Of a stretch of 10,514 nucleotides of DNA, positions 5,999 to 10,514 are shown in pieces (positions within the stretch are counted from its first letter, which is position 1; every line of letters begins with the position of its first letter). The notes under the pieces are model-generated. The model was not told the DNA's origin. It worked only from the letters and a program-made list of their open reading frames with translations, and made no database searches. The stretch is from an uncultured Elusimicrobiales bacterium. GTDB lineage: Bacteria; Elusimicrobiota; Elusimicrobia; Elusimicrobiales; Elusimicrobiaceae. A program made the position numbers and the translations under genes. Location of the stretch: the NCBI GenBank assembly GCA_934644855.1, contig CAKUDJ010000011.1:1-10514 (forward strand), given 5' to 3'.

Positions 5999-6025
5999 AA
6001 CCGCGCGCAACCCGCGCGGTTTTTT
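5999..6025 (+). terminator. Intrinsic terminator after glgC, abutting the phoH start
   Basis: A perfect 9-base-pair stem AACCGCGCG/CGCGCGGTT (5999-6007/6013-6021) with a CAACC loop runs into a T-run ending at 6025. The phoH ATG begins only three bases later, so the hairpin and U-tract occupy the position where a ribosome-binding site would normally be. Confidence 0.88.
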
Positions 6026-6028
6026 ATT

Positions 6029-6976
6029 ATGATTAAAACCGTCAAATTAAAAAATCAAGATGAACTACTGCTTGTTTTGGGTATCCAGGACAGCAAATTG
6101 CGCGCGCTGGAAAAAGAAATGCGCGTGGAATGTTTTATCAAATACAATGCGCAGGAAGACGGCGCGGAGCTGTCTGTCAAAGGCACCAACTCCCGCGTGG
6201 ATAAAGCGCTAGCTAAAATACAAAAAGAGTTGGCCCTTTCGGAGCAAAAAAAGCCGCTCACCCTGCTTAAAGACGTTAAACCGTTTGCGGATAATATCGT
6301 TTTCCGCCCGGAACACGCCCGCCCGATAGAAGCCCGCACGGAAAACCAAAAAGCGTACATAGAGGCCGTTTTTGCCAACGATTTGGTGCTTTCCACCGGG
6401 CCCGCCGGAACCGGCAAAACCTTTTTGGCCTGCGCGTGCGCCTTGCGCGCGTTGGAGCTGGGCATGGTGGAGCGCGTGATTGTGACACGCCCGATTGTGG
6501 AAGCCGGCGAAAAACTGGGCTTTTTACCCGGCAATATAGAAGAAAAAGTGGACCCGTATTTGCGCCCGATTTATGACGCCTTTTACGATATGCTGGGCGG
6601 AGAGCGCTTCCGCGCGATGAAGTACAACAACGTGCTTGAAATTGTACCCCTGGCTTATATGCGCGGGCGCACGCTGGAAAAAGCCTTTATTATTTTGGAC
6701 GAAGCCCAAAACACGCTGCCGGCGCAAATGAAAATGTTTTTAACGCGCATGGGGGTCAAATCCAAAATGATTGTAAACGGGGATTTAACCCAAATAGACT
6801 TGCCCCGCAAAAGCGAAAGCGGCCTTTTGCAGGCGGCGGACGTATTAAAAAAAGTGGACGGCGTGGCGTTTATCCAATTCGGACAGGCGGATGTAGTGCG
6901 CCATCCGCTTGTTAAAAACATTTTAAGCGCGTACGAAAAATGGGAGAAAAAACACCCGGAAAAGGAAACCAAATGA
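6029..6976 (+). CDS. phoH: PhoH-like ATPase (YbeZ family)
   Basis: 315 residues, the normal size for YbeZ/PhoH. The N-terminal 70 residues form a small KH-like domain. The P-loop is GPAGTGKT (124-131), followed by the family-specific VTRPIVEAGEKLGFLPGNIEEKVDPY (152-177). Walker B is FIILDEAQN (220-228, D224/E225). It is a cytoplasmic ATPase, often described as RNA-related and functionally linked to YbeY, which follows it here with a 4-base overlap (ATGA), the classic pairing. The chosen ATG is the only one giving a full N-terminal domain. It has no Shine-Dalgarno site, because the glgC terminator's U-tract ends three bases upstream. How this gene is transcribed and initiated is therefore unclear. 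A weak TATACC at 5964-5969 inside the end of glgC is the only -10-like element I noticed. Confidence 0.95.
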   Translation: MIKTVKLKNQDELLLVLGIQDSKLRALEKEMRVECFIKYNAQEDGAELSVKGTNSRVDKALAKIQKELALSEQKKPLTLLKDVKPFADNIVFRPEHARPIEARTENQKAYIEAVFANDLVLSTGPAGTGKTFLACACALRALELGMVERVIVTRPIVEAGEKLGFLPGNIEEKVDPYLRPIYDAFYDMLGGERFRAMKYNNVLEIVPLAYMRGRTLEKAFIILDEAQNTLPAQMKMFLTRMGVKSKMIVNGDLTQIDLPRKSESGLLQAADVLKKVDGVAFIQFGQADVVRHPLVKNILSAYEKWEKKHPEKETK

Positions 6977-7416
6977 AAGTAAATATTTTTTATCAAACGG
7001 ACGTGCCCGCGCACTTGCGCCGCACGGGGCTATTCAAAAAAGCGGCCCTGGCGGCCTTAAAACCCTGCGCCCGGGAAAACGCCGAAACCAACATTATTTT
7101 TGTAGACAAGGCGGAAATTTTACGCATTAACAAAGCGTATTTAGACCACCATTATGTGACGGATGTTATTTCCTTCAACCAACCCCGGCCGGAATTTGCC
7201 GCCGCGGAACCGTGGGCCTTTGGGGATGTGTTTGTGTGCTACCCGGTTGCGCGCGAGCAGGCCAAAAACTTCGGGCATACTTTTTTGCAGGAAATGATGA
7301 TGTACGCCGTACACGGGTGCTTGCACTTAACCGGCATGGACGACCACACCCCGCCGGAACGCGCGGAAATGGACCGCCGGGCCGAAAAAATTATCGCCCA
7401 AACCCTGCCGCATTAA
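6973..7416 (+). CDS. ybeY: Endoribonuclease YbeY (16S rRNA maturation and ribosome quality control)
   Basis: 147 residues, the typical size. The zinc-binding signature is HGCLHLTGMDDH, followed by PPERAEMDRRAEKI, the family's usual acidic tail helix. DVISFNQP matches the conserved DVLSFP segment. The protein is a metal-dependent RNase that takes part in 16S rRNA 3'-end maturation and 70S quality control. In most relatives the spacing is HxxxHx5H (GYDH). Here it is HxxxHx6H because of an extra Asp (GMDDH), a variant I believe occurs in other lineages but cannot check. The start ATG overlaps the phoH stop and has AAAGGAA upstream as its ribosome-binding site. It shares a transcript with phoH and ends before a bidirectional terminator. 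Confidence 0.94.
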   Translation: MKVNIFYQTDVPAHLRRTGLFKKAALAALKPCARENAETNIIFVDKAEILRINKAYLDHHYVTDVISFNQPRPEFAAAEPWAFGDVFVCYPVAREQAKNFGHTFLQEMMMYAVHGCLHLTGMDDHTPPERAEMDRRAEKIIAQTLPH

Positions 7417-7433
7417 ATGGCATTTTCAGCCGC

Positions 7434-7467
7434 AAAAAAGGAGCCTGTTGAAAGAGGCTCCTTTTTT
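7434..7467. terminator. Bidirectional intrinsic terminator between ybeY and the phosphatase gene
   Basis: AAAAAAGGAGCC (7434-7445) pairs with GGCTCCTTTTTT (7456-7467) around a 10-base loop. The stem is preceded by an A-run and followed by a T-run, so it works on both strands. It ends ybeY transcription rightward and that of the convergent phosphatase gene (ending at 7483) leftward. Confidence 0.9.
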
Positions 7468-7482
7468 AGTTTTTCAAAGTGC

Positions 7483-8277
7483 TTATGCCGCCGAAGCCAA
7501 CTGGGCTTCTTTTATTTCCGGCACGCCGTCCGTAAATACCAAATATTCTAATTTACGGTGCAAGCCCACATCCACCGGGATGATGTTGTGGCCGTTATCC
7601 AAATTAATTTTATCCACCTGCGTGTGGCCCACAATTTGCTTAAAAGGGCTTTGCGGATAAGAATTGAGCAGGTCGTCTAAATCTTCCCAAAAAATGCCTC
7701 CGTAGCGGTCCGGCCCGCTGCGGCTGATGCTGATGTTGAAAATCGGGTGGCGGTAAAACTCGTGATTAATGGCTTCGCGGAAAATCATATTGATGAGCAA
7801 TGCCAAGTTGACCGGGCTGGCGTCATCCAACTGAAATTCAAAAATTTTAAGCAGTTTGCGTGTCACGCCCGCGTGTGTGAACAAATAGTCTTTGTACGCA
7901 TACGCCGCGCGCAAAGAACCGTCCGCCACCTGGCGGCGCAGTTTATCGCGCACCAGTTTGGCTTCTTCTTTATTGAACCCGGAAATCAAATAATTGCTCA
8001 GTAAAAGTTCCAACTCGTGGTTGCCCACCAGGCGGATAACTTCCCCTTGCGTATCCCCGGCTTCCCGCTGCAATTTATCCAGCAAATCATCCACCATGCG
8101 CGGTTGGGGGCCCCGGTCAAAAATATCGCCTATCTGGAGCAAGCGGTTGTTTTGGCCCGCCCAATGCAGGGCGTCGTCCACCAGGCCGGCATGGCGCAAA
8201 ATACGCACGAACGAATCGTATTGTCCGTGCACATCGCCCACCACCACCAGTTTACGCGCCTTTTTTTCGTTAGCCAT
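7483..8277 (-). CDS. PPP-family (calcineurin-like) phosphatase, Shewanella-like group
   Basis: 264 residues with every metallophosphatase motif of the PPP branch in order: GDVHG (14-18), GDIFDRG (50-56), GNHE (85-88), FTHAG with H135, and GHTQ (217-220). Two metal ions at these Asp/His/Asn residues catalyse phosphoester hydrolysis. The spacing and text between motifs (HAGLVDDALHWAG, LLQIGDIFDRG, VIRLVGNHE) resemble the Shewanella-like protein phosphatases rather than ApaH, which would carry a different ending and no HWAG segment. No signal peptide is present, so it is cytoplasmic. The substrate, whether a phosphoprotein, dinucleotide or small molecule, is not determinable. The ATG has no clear Shine-Dalgarno site. 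It is a single gene transcribed divergently from the glcDEF-type operon, which might hint at shared control but not function. Confidence 0.88.
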   Translation of the reverse strand: MANEKKARKLVVVGDVHGQYDSFVRILRHAGLVDDALHWAGQNNRLLQIGDIFDRGPQPRMVDDLLDKLQREAGDTQGEVIRLVGNHELELLLSNYLISGFNKEEAKLVRDKLRRQVADGSLRAAYAYKDYLFTHAGVTRKLLKIFEFQLDDASPVNLALLINMIFREAINHEFYRHPIFNISISRSGPDRYGGIFWEDLDDLLNSYPQSPFKQIVGHTQVDKINLDNGHNIIPVDVGLHRKLEYLVFTDGVPEIKEAQLASAA

Positions 8278-8355
8278 AGTTTTAGAGGTCTACTAAATAA
8301 TATAATAATAGTATACAAAAAGCATTCACTTTGTGTGCAAACAGATTTACAAATT
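8278..8355. promoter_or_regulatory. AT-rich divergent promoter region between the phosphatase and glcDE genes
   Basis: Leftward, TTGCAC (8340-8335) and TATACT (8315-8310) with a 19-base spacer suit the phosphatase gene, giving a 5' UTR of about 25 bases. Rightward, TATAAT (8301-8306) and TATACA (8312-8317) are possible -10 elements for glcDE but lack a good -35. The GTATAC palindrome (8311-8316) sits in both. No operator-like inverted repeat of useful length was seen. Confidence 0.4.
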
Positions 8356-10341
8356 ATGGATATAGACACCCGCGTCATTCACCAACTGCAAAAACTCCTC
8401 GGCCCGGAGGCCGTCCTTACGGACGAACTATCCCTGGCGTTGCACTCGTACGATTGTTCGCTTTCGCGTACGCGGCCGGACGCGGTGGTGTTGCTGCCCG
8501 ATACGGCTTGTGTGCCCGGTGTTATCCGCCTGTTAAACCAATATAAAATCCCGTTTACGCCGCGTGCGGCAGGCACCAACCACGCCGGGGGATGTGCGGC
8601 GCTTAAAGGCGGGGTCATTTTAGATTTTACCCGCTTAAACCGTTTATTGGAAATCAACACGCAAGAAAAATACGCTGTGGCGGAACCCGGATTCACCACC
8701 GCCGCCTTGCAGGAAGAAGCCGCCCGGTGGGGCCTTTTATATGCGCCGGACCCGGCCAGCGCGCGCGTATGCACGTTGGGCGGGAATTTGGCCCAAAACG
8801 CCAGCGGGGCGCGCTGTATGAAATACGGCGGCACGGCGGATTATATTTTGGGGGCGGAATGGGTCAGCCCCCAAGGCCAACGCGTGTGGCTTTCCCGCCA
8901 AAGCGCAGGGCCGGATTGGCTCGGCTTTTTATGCGGCAGCGAAGGCACCCTGGGCGTTTTTACCAAAATATGCGTGCGCCTGACGGACGCGCCCAAACAT
9001 ATTAAAACCTTTTTAGTCACGTTTCCTTCGTTGCAGGAAAGCATCCAACCCGTCACGGATTTAGCCGCCCGCGGCATTATCCCGCGTTGCGTGGAAGCCA
9101 TGGACAACGCCACCACGCGCACCGTGGAAGCGTATGCCCGCGCCGGATACCCGGCAGAGGCGGAGGCCCTGCTGATTTTGGAACTGGACGGACAACCCAA
9201 ACAAATCCAAACCCAGGCGGCCCAACTGGAAGAAATCTGCCGCCAAAACCATTGCCAAACTTTTAAGGCCGCCCGCACGGAAGCCGAACGCCAAAAACTG
9301 TGGGCGGGCCGCCGCGCGGCGTATGCCGCCACTACACTTATGGCCCCCAACGTGATTGTGGGCGACGGCACCGTTCCGCGCAGCAAACTGCCGCAAGCGT
9401 TGCAGGCCGTCAGCCAAATTATCCGCAAGTATCAGCTCCAAGCGGGGCTGCTGTTTCACGCGGGGGACGGCAACTTCCACCCGCATTTGGTATTTGACGC
9501 CCGCAACCGCCCGCAAGCCGCCCGCACCGCCCGCGCCGAGCAAGAAATCCTGCGTGCCTGTGCGCAATGCGGCGGCACCATATCCGGCGAACACGGCGTT
9601 GGGGTGGAAAAACGCGCCGCCATGGCGTTTATGTATGACGCCCCCACCCTGCGCTTTATGGCCGCTTTGAAAAAAGCCCTGGACCCGGAAAATCTTTCCA
9701 ATCCAGGTAAAATTATCCCCGTCAATTTTACCGAAAAAGCAAAAGAACAAGCCGCGCCGGACCCGGCCGAACAAGCCTTGCAAGAACAAATAAAAGCCCG
9801 CTTTGCCGCCGGAGAAAACAGCGTGGTTGCCGGGGCAGGCTCCCGCTGCAAAACAAATTCGCCCCGGGCCCTGCGCACGCGCGGGCTTAACAAAGTGCTG
9901 GAAATAGACAAACAAAATTACACCGCCACCGTGCAAGCCGGCGTACACACCCAAGATTTACAGGCCCGCCTGGCGGCCGAAGGGGTTTATGCCGCCTTCC
10001 CGGCGGACAAAGGCACGTTGGGCGGCTGTTTAGCCGCCAATGCCGCCCCGGCGTTTGCCCGCCAGGTGACGGGGATAAGAGCTATTTTGCCCAACGGGGA
10101 AATAATTACTTACGGCGGCAAAGTGATGAAAAACGCCGCCGGATACAACTTGTGCCGTTTGTTTACGGGCAGCCGGGGGCAGTTGGGCCTGATTACGCAA
10201 ATTACGTTTAAGATTTTCGCCCAACCCCAAAAAGTGCAAACCCAAAACACGCCCCACCCGCTTTGGCCCGAAGCGTTGCGCGCGGTAAAAGCCGCCGCAG
10301 ACCCTAAAAATTTATTTGGCGTTTTGCAGGAGGAAAAATAA
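8356..10341 (+). CDS. glcDE: GlcD-GlcE fusion: FAD-linked 2-hydroxyacid (glycolate/D-lactate) oxidase
   Basis: 661 residues. Residues 1-456 are a complete GlcD. An FAD-binding PCMH domain spans 40-210 (AAGTNHAGGCAALKGG 71-86, LGGNLAQNASGARCMKYGG 141-159, GSEGTLGVFTK 194-204). An FAD-oxidase C domain follows, with FHAGDGNFHPHLVFD (367-381), GGTISGEHGVGVEKR (406-420) and LDPENLSNPGKIIP (442-455). After a short linker (457-470), residues 471-661 resemble GlcE, a second FAD-binding module (VVAGAGSR, TATVQAGV, GTLGGCLAAN, GGKVMKNAAGYNLCRLFTGSRGQLGLIT), closing with ADPKNLFG. E. coli has glcD and glcE as separate genes. The frame is continuous with no frameshift signature. The true start is the ATG at 8356; the frame stays open to 8017 only by running antisense through the phosphatase gene. 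No Shine-Dalgarno site precedes it. It feeds electrons to the adjacent GlcF. The substrate (glycolate, D-lactate or another 2-hydroxyacid) is inferred from family only. Confidence 0.9.
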   Translation: MDIDTRVIHQLQKLLGPEAVLTDELSLALHSYDCSLSRTRPDAVVLLPDTACVPGVIRLLNQYKIPFTPRAAGTNHAGGCAALKGGVILDFTRLNRLLEINTQEKYAVAEPGFTTAALQEEAARWGLLYAPDPASARVCTLGGNLAQNASGARCMKYGGTADYILGAEWVSPQGQRVWLSRQSAGPDWLGFLCGSEGTLGVFTKICVRLTDAPKHIKTFLVTFPSLQESIQPVTDLAARGIIPRCVEAMDNATTRTVEAYARAGYPAEAEALLILELDGQPKQIQTQAAQLEEICRQNHCQTFKAARTEAERQKLWAGRRAAYAATTLMAPNVIVGDGTVPRSKLPQALQAVSQIIRKYQLQAGLLFHAGDGNFHPHLVFDARNRPQAARTARAEQEILRACAQCGGTISGEHGVGVEKRAAMAFMYDAPTLRFMAALKKALDPENLSNPGKIIPVNFTEKAKEQAAPDPAEQALQEQIKARFAAGENSVVAGAGSRCKTNSPRALRTRGLNKVLEIDKQNYTATVQAGVHTQDLQARLAAEGVYAAFPADKGTLGGCLAANAAPAFARQVTGIRAILPNGEIITYGGKVMKNAAGYNLCRLFTGSRGQLGLITQITFKIFAQPQKVQTQNTPHPLWPEALRAVKAAADPKNLFGVLQEEK

Positions 10342-10514
10342 TGCTGCCCGGATACCCGGAGTTAGACCCGCTAAACCCGCAGGAACACGTGCGGGAGTTC
10401 CCCCATGCAAATGCTAGGCGCACCGTGTATGATAGCGACTGCTTTTGCAACCGCTGCAATATGTGCGCGCAAAGCTGCCCCACTTACCGCCTGACACAAG
10501 ACGAAAGCCAATCC
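10341..10514 (+). CDS. glcF: GlcF-type iron-sulfur subunit, N-terminal part (truncated by window end)
   Basis: 58 codons are present and remain open to the last base. The ferredoxin cluster motif CxxCxxCxxxCP is seen as CNRCNMCAQSCPTY (36-49), the typical first 4Fe-4S motif of GlcF and related glycerol-3-phosphate or lactate dehydrogenase iron-sulfur subunits. The ATG overlaps the last base of the glcDE stop codon (TAATG). A perfect AGGAGG (10328-10333) lies seven bases upstream, so translation is coupled. It would carry electrons from the GlcDE flavins to a membrane carrier. The second cluster motif and the CCG domains lie outside the window, so LutA/GlpC-like alternatives cannot be fully excluded. 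Confidence 0.88.
   Translation, partial: MLPGYPELDPLNPQEHVREFPHANARRTVYDSDCFCNRCNMCAQSCPTYRLTQDESQS

Noticed and set aside
8017..8355. Upstream extension of the GlcD-GlcE frame
   Set aside because: It overlaps the phosphatase gene antisense. GlcD homology begins at the ATG at 8356.
9061..9954. 297-codon minus-strand frame inside glcDE (and a 176-codon frame opposite thyX)
   Set aside because: These are shadows of strong coding sequence with codon-position bias. They show no recognisable domain (Gly/Ala/Phe-rich text) and lie opposite firmly identified genes.

Overview
The window looks like an ordinary bacterial chromosome of roughly 50% GC with compact genes and strong intrinsic terminators. 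The first 71 bases are the 5' end of a 16S rRNA gene read leftward. The 16S fragment is too short for a firm placement. The gene set (thyX rather than thyA, glgC, a squalene-synthase-like enzyme, a fused GlcD-GlcE) would suit a Gram-negative anaerobe or fermenter. Elusimicrobiota is my tentative guess from overall impression only.

Layout. Bases 72-880 form an unusually long rRNA leader and promoter region with up to four tandem leftward promoters and no credible protein gene. A squalene/phytoene synthase family gene (994-2016, +) diverges from it and ends in an intrinsic terminator. Between it and the convergent mazG lies an orphan small-RNA candidate (about 2077-2241, +) with its own TATAAT and terminator. 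mazG (2305-2688, -) diverges from a three-gene unit: a secreted protein of unknown function (2747-4054), thyX (4068-4760) and glgC (4783-5991), closed by a terminator at 5999-6025. phoH (6029-6976) and ybeY (6973-7416) overlap by 4 bases and end at a terminator shared with a convergent PPP-family phosphatase (7483-8277, -). From the divergent region 8278-8355 starts a rightward glcDEF-type operon: a GlcD-GlcE fusion (8356-10341), then the first 58 codons of glcF, which runs off the right edge.

How the genes relate. Most are housekeeping: nucleotide-pool cleaning (MazG), thymidylate synthesis (ThyX), glycogen precursor synthesis (GlgC), rRNA maturation and quality control (YbeY, PhoH), 2-hydroxyacid oxidation (GlcDE/F) and isoprenoid condensation. 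I see no phage, CRISPR, insertion sequence or defence system.

The most noteworthy signals are the unassigned small RNA, the tandem extended -10 rRNA promoters, and a consistent split in translation signals. Genes inside operons have Shine-Dalgarno sites, while most genes at the head of a transcription unit have none. Two of those sit exactly where an extended -10 promoter would produce a leaderless mRNA.
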